A stretch of 64,000 nucleotides of DNA from positions 186,001-250,000 of the forward strand of contig CAVWSM010000025.1 in assembly GCA_963757805.1 (NCBI GenBank), read 5' to 3'. The position numbers and the translations under genes are program-made. This document shows positions 18,973 to 29,116 of this stretch, one piece after another. Source of the DNA: CAVWSM01 sp963757805 (GTDB lineage Bacteria > Actinomycetota > Actinomycetes > Jiangellales > Jiangellaceae). Position 1 is the stretch's first letter; each line of letters begins with the position of its first letter. The notes beneath the pieces were generated by a model. The model was not told the origin of the DNA and did not search any database. It worked only from the letters and a program-made list of their open reading frames with translations.

Positions 18973-20023
18973 TCACCCTGCTGCGCGGGTTGCCAGCACG
19001 TCCGGCAGTCGGAACCGACCCTGGAGACGGCGGGATCGAGGAACGCGTCCAGCGCGACGTTATCCGCCCCGCTCGCAGCGTGAGGACGTTCATCCCGACC
19101 AACCGAAACGGGCCGAGATCCCTTTCACGTTGGTAGCAGGCCAGAGCCAGCTGCCCGTTTGCACCGAATCGGGCTCCACACGCCAGCTGGTGGCGAACAT
19201 GCGCTCGCGGAGGAAGCGGCCGACGCCCTCGCGGCCGTCGAACCACGCCGGCAGCGGCGGCATGCTGAAGCGAGCGTCCTCGGCAAGCAGGGCGAGGATG
19301 CCGTCCACGTCGGCTTGCTCCCAGGCGTCGACGAGCGCGGTCACGAGCTCGCGCTGCGCCCTCGGTGCCGAGCGCGTCCAACTCGACCTGTTGAGACGTA
19401 CGCGGTGCTCGTTGCTCGACCGCGGCTCTGGCGCGCTGCAGCGCACTGTTGACCGAAACGCGGGTCGTGCCCAGGATGTCGGCGGGTTTCGCCGCGGAGA
19501 GCCCCAGCACGTCACGCAGGATCAGCACGGCTCGCTGGGTGCCCGGCAGGTGCTGGAGCGCCGCGACGAACGCGAGCTCGACGCTCTCCCGCCGCAGATA
19601 GGCCTCTGCGGGGTCGCCACCGCTGTGCTCACCCAGTAGCGCCTCGTCCGGGAGGGGCTCGAGCCACACCGGCCCGCTCACCCACTCGCCGAGGTCGCTG
19701 GTCGCCCGGATCGCGGGCGCGTTGTCTTCCGAGCGCATCCGTCGCGGGCGGCGGGAGATCTGGCGCAGGCAGGCGTTGGCGCTGATGCGGTAGAGCCACG
19801 TCCGCAGCGAGCTGCGCCCCTCAAAGCCGGCCAGCCCTCGCCAGGCGCCGAGCAACGACTCTTGCAGCGCGTCCTCGGCGTTTTGCACCGAGCCCAGCAT
19901 CCGATAGCAGTGCGCGTAGAGCTCATTCAGGTAGCCTCCGACGAGCCGGTCGAAGGCTGCGGCGTCCCCCGCGCGCGCGGCGTCCAGCAACTCACGCTCG
20001 GTCGGTGTTTCAACTCCGTCCAC
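18973..20023 (-). CDS. SigX5/SigG-like sigma-70 factor with SnoaL C-terminal domain, frameshifted
   Basis: Region 2 reads LLDAARAGDAAAFDRLVGGY, HCYRMLGSVQNAEDALQESL and FEGRSSLRTWLYRISANACL. Region 4 reads LQHLPGTQRAVLILRDVLGL and ILGTTRVSVNSALQRARAAV. The C-terminal SnoaL-like domain (ALVDAWEQADVDGILALLAE, FDGREGVGRFLRERM) lies in a second frame, and the end (FRLPDVLATRAAG) in a third. This is the TIGR02960 type of sigma factor, in which the NTF2-like domain may sense a ligand or control activity. The open frame runs without a stop from the upstream MFS gene; the GTG at 20023 is the best start. Indel errors near 19360 and 19050 explain the breaks. Confidence 0.75.
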
Positions 20024-21674
20024 CGAGGCCCATGGTGGCAGCCGTCCAAGTGCTTTGGCGAGGTCGATTGTCGCGGCTAGGTGCGGGCCGGCTGCAGGCG
20101 GCGCGGCGGTGACGTCGTCCCCGTGGTCCGTACGCGCCCGCGCCGGGAGGAACACGAGGGCGGCCACAGCAGCCAGCGCGGTCGCGAGCGCCGCGACGTA
20201 CGACCCAGCAGCCAGGCCGGCCATGAAGGCGTCACGCACCACGAATGTGGCCGCCTCCTGGGCCGGCCCGGGAATCGTGGCAGCCACCGTCAGCCCGGCC
20301 ATGACCGACTCGTCGGCCGCCTCGCTGAGCGCTACGGGGTAGCCCAGTCGGGCGAACGAGTCGGCGATCGCCGGGCCGTAGGCCGACACGAGCACCGACC
20401 CGATCACCGCGACACCCAGCGTGCCGCCGACCTCGCGGGCAGTGTCGTTGACCGCAGAACCGGCACCAGCCTGGGCGCGCGACAACGCACCCATGATCGC
20501 CTCCGTCGCGGGGCCCGTGGTGAACGCAAGCCCGGCGGCCATCAGTGACATCGCAGTGACGATCGGGCCCCAGTAGGCGGCGTCGACCGCCGTGCCTGCC
20601 GCGACGAGGAAGTCTGGACCCATGAGCGCCAGGCCACCCGCGACAACCAGCTTGGTGCCGATGCGCTTCATGACCACGATGGCCACAGGTGACATCGCTC
20701 CGATGACAACGGCGAACGGCAGCGTCGCTAGGCCTGCGGTCAGGGTGTCGTAGCCACGTACGGCCTGGAAGTACTGCGTAATCACGAAGATGAATCCGAA
20801 GAGGGCACCGAACGCCATCGCGATCGCACCGCTAGCGGCCGAGAAGCGCGCGTTGGTGAACAGGCGTACGTCGAGGATCGGGCTGCGGCGTCGGATCTCC
20901 ACGACCACGAAGCCGGCGAACAGGCCAACGGCGAGGGCGCCCCCAAGCACGGTGGTGGTGGAGGTCCACCCGTTGTTGGGTGCCTCGATGATCGTCCACA
21001 CCAGCACCGAGATCGCGGCGATCGAGAGTGCCGCGCCGACGAGGTCGAAGCGACCCGCGTCGGGATCGGCCGACTCCGGAATCTCGCGACGGCCAGCGAT
21101 GAAGAACGCCGACGGCGGCGAGGGGAACGCTGATGAGGAAGATCGAGCCCCATGCGAAGTTGTCGAGGAGCAGGCCGCCGGTGACCGGACCAACGGCCAC
21201 TGCCACGCCGGACAGGCCCGCCCAGACGCCGATCGCCGTCGCTCGCTCGCGGGGTTCCGTGAACACGTTGGTGATGATCGCGAGCGTGGCCGGGTAGATG
21301 AACGCCGCGCCGACCGCCATGACCGCGCGCGCCGCGACAAGCTGTGCGGTCGAGTCAGCCAGCGACGCGGCGATCGACGCCAGGGCGAAAACCACCAGGC
21401 CGGTCTCGAGAGTGCGCCTTCGTCCCCACCTGTCGGCCAGGTTGCCACCGACGAGGAGCAGCCCGGCAAAGACGAGTGTGTAACCGTCGACGACCCATGG
21501 CAGCTCGCTTGTGCTGGCCTCGAGCTCGCGCGCGAGCGTCGGCAGGGCCACGTTGACGATCGTGTTGTCGATCATCACAAGCAGCACGCTGAGGCCGACG
21601 ACGCCGAGGACCCACCAGCGGCGCGGATGCGGGGGCGGTGCTGTCGAGACGCGGGTATCGGATGGAATTGTCAC
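20024..21674 (-). CDS. EmrB/QacA-type MFS drug exporter (14-TM), frameshifted once
   Basis: The N-terminus RWWVLGVVGLSVLLVMIDNT and motif GGNLADRWGRRRTL are typical of the DHA2 family. The antiporter motif-C region reads GVWAGLSGVAVAVGPVTGGL. About fourteen membrane segments follow, up to AALATALAAVAALVFLPAR. One frame change near 21100 separates the first five helices from the rest. The frame then runs straight into the sigma factor gene; a TAG at 20078-20080 in a neighbouring frame may be the real stop if one base is wrong. GTG start at 21674 with TTAGGAG upstream. It should export toxic organic cations or drugs using the proton gradient. It is divergent from a TetR gene that probably represses it. 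Confidence 0.82.
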
Positions 21675-21767
21675 AAGAAACGGCTCCTAAGGACGCTGTG
21701 CTAGATTTATAGAACACCGTGCTACAGCACCGTCGAGATGTCAAGGGCGGGATGGGAGGATGACCCC
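21675..21767. promoter_or_regulatory. divergent MFS/tetR promoter-operator region
   Basis: The 93-bp gap holds AT-rich hexamers within tagatttataga at about 21702-21714, unlike the GC-rich surroundings and suitable as -10 elements. It also holds a short perfect inverted repeat GTGCT-AC-AGCAC at about 21719-21730. The gtgcta half-site is repeated directly at about 21697. This is the expected place for the TetR product to bind and repress both directions. Assignment rests on position and symmetry only. Confidence 0.5.
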
Positions 21768-22379
21768 GTGCCAGCCACCTCCCCGCGCACGCCGCGTCGC
21801 ACCGCTCGGACCCCGAGCGTCGACGTACGCGGAGCACTCATCGATGCCGCCGAGGCCGTGGTCGTACGCGACGGGGTCGACTCACTCACGGTGCGCAACG
21901 TGGCCGTCGCGGCAGGGGTGGCGCCCATGGGCGTCTACAACCATCTGGGGGGCAAGGACGGGCTCATCGAGGCCCTGCTGATCCGTGGTTTCGACCGGCT
22001 CCGGACCACCATCGAGGACGGCAAGGAGTCCGATCCGATCCAGCGGTTGGTCGAGTGCGGACGGCGCTATCGCGAATTTGCCCATGCCAACCCGCAGATC
22101 TACTCGATGATGTTCGAGGGGGCGGTGGCGTTCGACAAGGAGCAGGGCGAGCTCCGTGAGCACAGCACCGCCGCCTTCGGTGCGCTCGTCGACAAGATCG
22201 CCTACGCGATCGACCGCGGAGCTCTCCGCAATGACGACGCTGTCGACCTGGCGTACCGCGTCTGGAGCTGCGTGCACGGAGCCGTGTCGTTGGAGCTCCA
22301 TGGCATGACCGTCGTTCCGGATCCTCCGTCGACCTATCGGGCGCTGCTTTCCCAGCTCATCGACGGCGCTCGCCCGTAG
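21768..22379 (+). CDS. TetR/AcrR-family transcriptional regulator
   Basis: From the GTG at 21768 (behind GGGAGGAT) the product is 203 residues. The HTH domain reads RGALIDAAEAVVVRDGVDSL, VRNVAVAAGVAPMGVYNHLG and GKDGLIEALLIRGFDRL. The C-terminal ligand domain contains HANPQIYSMMFEGAV, typical of the TetR_C_33/WHG-like group. An upstream in-frame ATG at 21738 lacks a ribosome site. It is divergent from the EmrB/QacA exporter and probably represses it, releasing the operator when the exported compound binds. Confidence 0.85.
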   Translation: MPATSPRTPRRTARTPSVDVRGALIDAAEAVVVRDGVDSLTVRNVAVAAGVAPMGVYNHLGGKDGLIEALLIRGFDRLRTTIEDGKESDPIQRLVECGRRYREFAHANPQIYSMMFEGAVAFDKEQGELREHSTAAFGALVDKIAYAIDRGALRNDDAVDLAYRVWSCVHGAVSLELHGMTVVPDPPSTYRALLSQLIDGARP

Positions 22380-22513
22380 CCGAGAACCGCTTTGATCACC
22401 GCCCGTGGTGGTGAGAACACGCCACGTTGACGCGTGTATCAGCCGTGGCCGTGGCCTTCTCTTGAGTTGGTGTCGCCGCTTGGCGATGTGCGACTTCCAG
22501 GGGGAGCAACGTG

Positions 22514-22753
22514 ATGACCGTCATTACCAAGGAGCGTCCGCCCCTTTCCTTACCTGCGCCCGAGCGCCCTCGTCGCCTGGGCGGGTACGTGACAGACATC
22601 GAGGAACGCCTTGCTCGGGTGATCCGGCCGTTCAGCCTCGTCACTCGCGCCTGTCGCTAGGCATCGTGTTCGTGTGGTTCGGTGCGCTGAAGGTCTTCGA
22701 CGCCACGCCCTACCTCGCCTCGCGCCTGCGCGGACGACAGGCTGCCGCCTGAC
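22514..22753 (+). pseudogene. truncated DoxX-like membrane protein remnant
   Basis: A GGGGAGCAACGTG leader precedes an ATG whose product reads MTVITKERPPLSLPAPERPR and IEERLARVIRPFSLVT. After one frame change it continues RLSLGIVFVWFGALKVFDAT, the first membrane helix of DoxX-like proteins. It then ends abruptly in unrelated sequence at TGA 22751-22753. The rest of the four-helix domain is missing, so this is a remnant and not just a frameshift. The preceding 22380-22513 holds a short stem (TCACC/GGTGA near 22396-22416) that might terminate the tetR transcript. Confidence 0.5.
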
Positions 22754-22770
22754 TTCGCTTCGTGGGTTGA

Positions 22771-23627
22771 TCACGGCCGCTCGCCAGTGCCGATGCCGAG
22801 CTCTTCGACGGCTTCCTCCAGCTCCTGTGCGGCCTCCTCGGCCCCGCCGCCCCGCTCCAGCTCGTGGGCGAGTTGCTCCAGCTCCGCGCCGCCCGCCATG
22901 AGCCGGGTCAACTCGGCGAGCGGGATCTCGGACTTGGCGAAGTCGCCGAGGCTGCGGCCGCGGTTGAGCAGCAGGAACCGGTCGCCGACGGGGTAGGCAT
23001 GGTGCGGATTGTGGGTGATGAAGATGACCCCGAGACCGCGGTCGCGTGCCTGCACGATGTACCGCAGGACGACACCGGCCTGCTTGACGCCCAACGCCGA
23101 GGTCGGCTCGTCCAGGATCAGCAGCCGCGCGCCGAAGTGCACCGCGCGGGCGATCGCCACGGACTGCCGTTCGCCGCCGGACAGCGTGCCCACCGGTTGA
23201 TCCGGGTCGCGGATGTCGATGCCCATGTCGAGCAGTTCCCGGCGGGTGATCTCCTTGGCCAGCTCCCGGTCGAAGCGGCGGAACGGTCCCATCCCTTGGT
23301 CGGCTCGGAGCCGAGGAAGAAGTTGCGCCAGATGGCCATGAGCGGCACCATCGCCAGGTCCTGGTACACGGTGGCGATGCCGGCGTCCAGCGCGGCCCGC
23401 GGCGTGGCCGAGCGTGACGGGGTTGCCGTCGATGAGCAGTTGGCCGTGGTCCGGCTGGTGCACGCCGGAGAGGATCTTGATCAGGGTGGACTTCCCCGCG
23501 CCGTTGTCGCCCAGCACGCAGGTGACCTGGCCGGCGTGCACGGTCGTGGAGATGTCGTGCAGCGAGATGACGTTGCCGAACGACTTGGCGACGTTGCGGA
23601 TCTCCAGCAAGGGCGCGCAGATGTCAT
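22771..23627 (-). CDS. sugar (ribose/inositol-type) ABC transporter ATP-binding protein, frameshifted
   Basis: A single-domain ATPase of about 285 residues. Walker A is GDNGAGKST, the signature is LSGGERQ, Walker B is LLILDEPTSALG and the switch His is in FITHNPHHAY. An internal segment (about 23300-23400) reads correctly only in another frame (YQDLAMVPLMAIWRNFFLGS), so two compensating indels exist. The likely start is ATG 23627, overlapping the permease stop region behind GAGAGGTGA, also needing a one-base correction. The acidic tail EEAAQELEEAVEELGIG is distinctive. It energises uptake through the adjacent RbsC-like permease and is the last gene of the inositol operon. Confidence 0.82.
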
Positions 23628-23631
23628 GACG

Positions 23632-24672
23632 TCACCTCTCTCTGTCGGCGAAGCGCCGGACGAACTGGTTGGCGAGGACGGCGAGCAGCAGCATCGCGCC
23701 CAGGAAGAACTTGAACCAGTCGGCGTCCCAGCCCGCGTACACGATTCCCTGCGACGTCATGCCGAAGATGAGGGCGCCCAGCGACGCGCCGACGGCCGAG
23801 CCGAACCCGCCGGTGAGCAGGCAGCCGCCGATCACCGCCGCCACGATGTAGATCAGCTCCTGGCCGAAGCCGGCCTGGGCCTGGATCGAGGTGAGCCGCA
23901 TCAGCGGTGTTGCCGATGAACCAGGCCGCGGCCGACGTGATCATGAACAACGTCACGGTCGTCCGCATGACCGGGACGCCGACGTTGGTGCTCGCGGTCT
24001 CGTCGCCGCCGACGGCGAAGATCCAGTTGCCGAAGCGGGTGCGCAGCAACAGGTACGAGCCGCCGATCGTGGCGGCGATCCACCACAGGATCGCGATCTG
24101 GAACTCGGTGCCACCGATGTTGATCTGTTCGCCATGATCGCGTGCAGGATCCGAGTAGCCGGACACCTGGTCGAAGTTGTTCACCTGGACCGTGTCGGTC
24201 ACGATCTTCGTGACGCCGAGGTTGAGCCCCTGCAGCATGAGGAACGTGCCGAGCGTGATGATGAAGCTGGGCAGTCCCGGTGCGGATGACCAGGTACCCG
24301 TTGAGGAATCCGACCGTGAGCACCAGCGCCAACGACACCGGCAGCGCGACCCACGTGTTGAGTCGTAGTACGTCGTGAGCAGGCCGGTCGTGATGGCGGC
24401 GGTCCCGGTCTGCACGCCCGGCCGAGAGGTCGAAGTGCCCGCCGATCATGAGCAGCGCGATCGCGACCGCCATGATGCCCAGCGTGGACGCCGGGTCCAG
24501 CCAGTTCGCGATGCCCCGCGGGGAGGACGTCGGAAAGGGACGCGAAGAAGAAGAACACGATCAGGGCGCCGATGAGCGAACCGAGTTCGGGCTTGACGAG
24601 CAGGCGCCGCAGCATGCCGATCCGGAGCCACCCGCTCGTCCGTCTTCCCACGCCGGTGACGGTTCCGGCCAT
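23632..24672 (-). CDS. RbsC-type sugar ABC transporter permease, frameshifted
   Basis: GGGAGGTACC precedes the ATG. The protein has a basic cytoplasmic start, then LGSLIGALIVFFFFASLSDV and several helices read across frames: AVAIALLMIGGHFDLSAG (family hallmark), SFIITLGTFLMLQGLNLG and ILWWIAATIGGSYLLLRTRF. The conserved loop is NWIFAVGGDETASTNVGVPV, followed by VAAVIGGCLLTGGFGSAVGA. At least five frame changes occur. It belongs to the BPD_transp_2 family and forms the membrane channel for the binding protein encoded upstream; inositol is the likely cargo from operon context. Confidence 0.8.
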
Positions 24673-24723
24673 GGTACCTCCCAGGTGGGGCGGGCGGGGA
24701 GGGTCGGGGCCCTCCCGCATCGG

Positions 24724-25707
24724 TCAGCGGGTGCCGGCGGCCGCGAGCTTCTCGATTCGGCGGCGTTGTCCTTGGTGACGAGCGTCGGGCCCGGTCAGCA
24801 CCGTCTGGCCGCCGCCGAGGACGTTGAGGTTGGACTTGTACAGGGCGAGCATCACGCCGAGGTAGCCCTGCAGATAGGGCTGCTGATCGACGGCGAAGAG
24901 GATCTTGCCGCTCTGCACCGCCTGCGACGTCCGCGTTGAGGTCGAACGTCGCCAGCTTCGCCGTGGAGCCGGCCTCGCGATGGCGTTCGAGGCGACGACC
25001 GCCACCTGCCCGCCCAGCGTCACCACGCCGTCGATCGACGGGTCGGTCTGGAGCTTGGCCTTGATAGTGGCCTGCGCGGCGGGCAGGTTGTTGTTGTCGA
25101 CCTGGAGGTTGGTCGTGGTGCCACCCAGCGCCGCCTTCACCGCCGCGCAGCGCTGTTCGAGGCCGACGTTGCCGGCTTCGTGGATGACGCAGATCGCGTT
25201 CTTCACCCCGGCGGCCTTGAGCTGGGCGCCGACCGCGTTCCGGCGACGGACTCGTCCTGCCCGACGTGGGACAGCGCGCCGAACGACTTGGACCGGACCG
25301 CCGGAGTTGATGGTGATGACCGGGATGCCGGCGGCGACGGCCTTCTGGATGGACGACTTGAGCGCGCCCGGGTTGGCCATCGACACGACGAGCCCGTCGA
25401 CCTTCTGGTTCACGGCGGCGTCGATGAGTTGCGCCTGCTTCTGCGGGTCGCCGTCGCTCGCGTAGTTCAGGTTCAGACCCAGGTCCGAGCCGGCCTTCTC
25501 CGCGCCGGCCTTGACGATGCTCCAGAACGCGTCGCCGGCCGCGCCGTGCGTCACGACGGCGATCTTGTAGCCGTACTTGCCGGCGCCACCCCCGCCCATC
25601 GCGCGGATCCGGCGGCGCTCCCGCCACCGTCGTCATCGTCACTGGTGCAGGGGACTGAGCAACAGCAGCAGGACCAACGCCGCCACCAAGTACCGCTTTC
25701 TCGACAT
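24724..25707 (-). CDS. ribose/inositol-type periplasmic-binding protein (Peripla_BP_4), frameshifted
   Basis: The ATG follows GAGGAGG. An N-terminal signal (MSRKRYLVAALVLLLLLSP) precedes YGYKIAVVTHGAAGDAFWSI, AQLIDAAVNQKVDGLVVSMA and GIPVITINSGG. It continues with GVKNAICVIHEAGNVGLEQR and IDGVVTLGGQVAVV, and ends with LFAVDQQPYLQGYLGVMLAL. These are the landmarks of D-ribose/myo-inositol binding proteins of the LacI/RbsB fold. Frame changes occur at the mature N-terminus, near 25240, near 24970 and near the C-terminus. It captures the sugar outside the membrane and delivers it to the RbsC-like permease. Confidence 0.8.
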
Positions 25708-25739
25708 GGTGCCTCCTCGTTGAGGTGTGGTTGTCGCGC

Positions 25740-27212
25740 TCACGTGGCGGTGGGGAAGTGATAGCTGGCGCCGACGGGATGCTCGACATGCGGCCACGGG
25801 CGGTGGCCCGCCTTGGCGCGGGTGTAGAACGCAATGCCTTCGGGGCCGTGGATGTGGGACTGCCCGAACAGCGAGTCCTTCCAGCCGCCAAAGGAGTAGT
25901 AGGCCATGGGCACCGGGATGGGGACGTTGATGCCGATGTTGCCGTCTCGTACGTCCCAGCGGAACCGGCGCGCCGCTTCTCCGCTGGCGGTGAAGACGGC
26001 TGTGCCATTGCCGTACGCGGTCGCGTTGATCAGCTCGATTGCGGCGTCCACACTGTCGGCGCGTCATCGACAGCACGGGGCCGAAGATCTCTTCCCGGTA
26101 GACCCGCATCTCGGGAGGCACCTGGTCGAGCAACGTCGGGCCGACCCAGAAGCGCCTTCGCCGCTCCGGCACGCTGACCTGTCGCCCGTCGATCGTGAGC
26201 CTCCGCACCTTCCTCGACGCCAGCCGATCGCGGCGAAGATGCGATCGCGGGCCGGCGGCGAGACGACCGGACCCAGGTCGCTGGCGCAGTCCGTCCGGCC
26301 GAGGCGGACTCGCCGCCTCGGTCACGCCTCCGGCGCGTCGGCGGCGGCGCCGACCGGCACACCAGGGAGTTGGCGAGGCAGCGCTGACCAGCCGCCCCGT
26401 AGAAGGAGTTCATGATCGTCGGACGAGGAGTCCATGTTGGCGTCGGGCATGACCACGATCGCGTTCTTCGCCCCCCCGAGGCCTGGACACGCTTGCCGGT
26501 CGCCGCGCCGCGCTGGTAGACGTAGGCCGCGGTCGGCTCGAGCCGACGAACGAAACTCCCTCGATGCCCGGGTGGTCGAGCAACGCATTGACGGCGTCCT
26601 TCCCGCCGTTCACGAGGTTGAACACCCCGGCGGGAAGCCGGCCTGCCCATCAGCTGGGCGACGAGCAGCGACGCGGACGGGTCCTGTTCGGAGGGCTTGA
26701 GGACGAAGGTGTTGCCGCAGGCGATGGCGACCGGGTGCAACCAGAAGGCATCATGACCGGGAAGTTGAACGGGGTGATCCCCGCGAAGACGCCGAGCGGC
26801 TCCCGGTAGGAGAAGACGTCGACACCGGTCGACACCTCGTTGGAGTAGTCACCCTTGGTCAGTTGCGGGATGCCGCAGGCGAACTCCACGACCTCCAGGC
26901 CCCGCTGCACCTCGCCGAGCGCGTCGGAGACCACCTTCCCGTGCTCGTCGGCGATGATCTCGGCGAGGTCGCGGGCGCGAGCCTCGACCAGCTGACGGAA
27001 GGGAACAGCACCTTGGTCCGCGTCGACAGCGAGGCCTGCCCCCACTGCTCGAACGCCTTGATCGCGGCCTGCACGGCCGCGTCGACGTCGGCCGGTGTCG
27101 CCAGCAGGACCTGTGCCTGCTGCTCTCCGGTGGCGGGGTTGTAAACAGGGCCGACCCGGGTGGACGACCCGGCGGTTGACTGGCCGCCGATCCAGTGCTC
27201 GATGGTGCGCAT
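25740..27212 (-). CDS. iolA: methylmalonate-semialdehyde dehydrogenase (CoA-acylating), frameshifted
   Basis: The product reads MRTIEHWIGGQSTAGSSTRV, GIPQLTKGDYSNEVSTGVDV and REPLGVFAGITPFNFPVMMP, then CGNTFVLKPSEQDPSASLLV. The catalytic Cys lies in YGAAGQRCLANSLV. It ends through REEIFGPVLSM and MAYYSFGGWKDSLFGQ. This is the MmsA/IolA family, which turns malonate semialdehyde into acetyl-CoA, the last step of inositol breakdown. About ten frame changes occur. GAGGGA stands 6 nt before the ATG at 27212; an in-frame ATG at 27239 overlapping the iolD stop is the alternative. It lies between iolD and the importer genes. Confidence 0.85.
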
Positions 27213-27235
27213 CCGGGTTCCCTCGCTGTTCGTGG

Positions 27236-29115
27236 TCATAGGTACGGGCGCTGGTCGCGCTTGGCCTCTTCGTACGCCGTGCGTGCCCGCTGTGTCGACT
27301 CGAGCTTGGCTGCCTGCGCGACCGGCACATCCCACCACGCCTCGCTGCTTGGTGAGTCGACGAGTGGGTCTGTCTCGACGTGTACGACCACGGGTCCGCC
27401 GTCGTACTGCCTTGCCTCCTGAAGGGCCTTGCGAAACTCGTCGACTCCATTGGCCCGCAGGACTCGGGCACCCAGGCTCGCTGCATTGGCTGCGAGGTCA
27501 ACTGGCAGCGTCTCGCCGTCGAGGCGTCCGTGCGCGCGTTGCGGCTGCGGTAGGCGGTGCCGAAACGCTGCGAACCGAGGCTTGCCGAGAGCGCCCCGAT
27601 CGACTGGAAGCCGTGGTTCTGGACGAGGACCACGATGAGCTTGATGTGCTCCTGGACGGCGGTGACGAGCTCCTGAGCCATCATGAGGTAGGAGCCGTCG
27701 CCGACCAGCACGAACACCTCGCGCTCCGGGCTGGCCATCTTGGCGCCGAGCCCGCCGGCGATCTCGTAGCCCATGGTCGAGTAGCCGTATTCGACGTGAT
27801 AGCCCTTGGGATCCCGGGTGCGCCACAGCTTGTGCAGGTCACCGGGCATCGATCCGGCGGCGCAGACCACGACGTCGGTGGGTGCTGCCGTCTCGTTGAC
27901 GACGCCGAGGACCTCGCTCTGTGCAGGCAGCGGCCCGTGCCCGAGTGTGTAGGCGCGCTCGACTGTGGCGTCCCACTCCGCCGCGAGAGCTTGGTAGGAC
28001 GACTGGTAGGCCGGGTCTGTGCTCCATCCGGCCAACGCGTCAAGCAATGCCGTCAAGGCTTCCCGCGCGTCGGCGACGACGGCGAGGCCGGCGTGCTTGG
28101 CGGCGTCGAAGCCAGCAATGTTGACGTTGACGAACTGCACGCGGTCATGCTGAAACGCCGTCCGCGATGCTGTCGTGAAGTCGCTGTAGCGGGTGCCGAT
28201 GCCGATGACCACGTCCGCGTCCCGCGCGACGCGGTTGGCGGCTGTCGTGCCGGTCGCGCCGATGGCACCTAGAGCCTGGGGGTGGTCGTACGGCAGGGCT
28301 CCCTTGCCGGCCTGCGTCACTGCGACGGGGATGCCGGTCGCCTCCACGAGGGTCCGCAATGCGTCGGTGGCTTCGCTGTAGATGACTCCGCCGCCGGCGA
28401 CGATCAGCGGGCGCTGCGCGGCACGTACGGTCTGCACGGCGCGCGCTAGCGCGGCTGGCTCCGGCAGCGGCCGCGGGACGTGCCACACCCGCTTGGCGAA
28501 AAGCTCCACCGGCCAGTCATGCGCCTCGGCCTGTACGTCCTGCGGCAGCGCGATCGTGACGGCGCCAGTCTCGGCCGGGTCGGTCAGCACGCGCATTGCG
28601 CCGAGCAGCGCCGAGGGCAGCTGTTCCGCCCGCCAGACCCGGTCGAAGAACCGTGACACGGGGCGGAGCGAGTCGTTGACCGAGACGTCGTAGGTGCGTG
28701 GGTCCTCGAGCTCCTGAAGCACAGGTGACGCCACGCGTGTTGCGAACACGTCGCCCGGCAGCAGCAGAACGGGCAACCGGTTGATGGTCGCCAGCGCGGC
28801 GCCCGTGACCAGGTTGGTCGCGCCTGGGCCGATCGACGTGGTGCACACGAGCGTCGACAGGCGGTTGCGCATCCGTGCGAACGCAGCGGCGGCGTGCACC
28901 ATGCCTTGCTCGTTGCGGGCCTGACGGTAGGTAAGGCTGCCGGGCTCATCCAGCTCAAGCTCGAGCAGCGCCTCGCCCAGGCCGGCGACGTTGCCGTGCC
29001 CAAAGATGCCGAAGCACCCTTCGAAGAGCCGGTGCTCAACACCGTCGCGCTCGCTGACTTGCTGCGTCAGGAACCGGACGGTCGCCTGGGCAACAGTCAG
29101 TCGCGTCGTCGCCAC
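27236..29115 (-). CDS. iolD: 3D-(3,5/4)-trihydroxycyclohexane-1,2-dione hydrolase, frameshifted once
   Basis: A ThDP-dependent enzyme of about 626 residues. The N-terminal domain starts RLTVAQATVRFLTQQVSERD and has the family segment GCFGIFGHGNVAGLGEAL. The central domain holds RPLIVAGGGVIYSEATDALR. The cofactor motif is GDGSYLMMAQELVTAVQEHI ending in VLVQNHGFQS. A single frame change near 27535 separates the last 100 residues (SEAWWDVPVAQAAKLESTQR). It opens the ring dione to 5-deoxy-glucuronate. A GTG start comes one base after the iolB stop, and the stop overlaps a candidate iolA start, so all three are coupled. Confidence 0.9.
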
Positions 29116-29116
29116 C

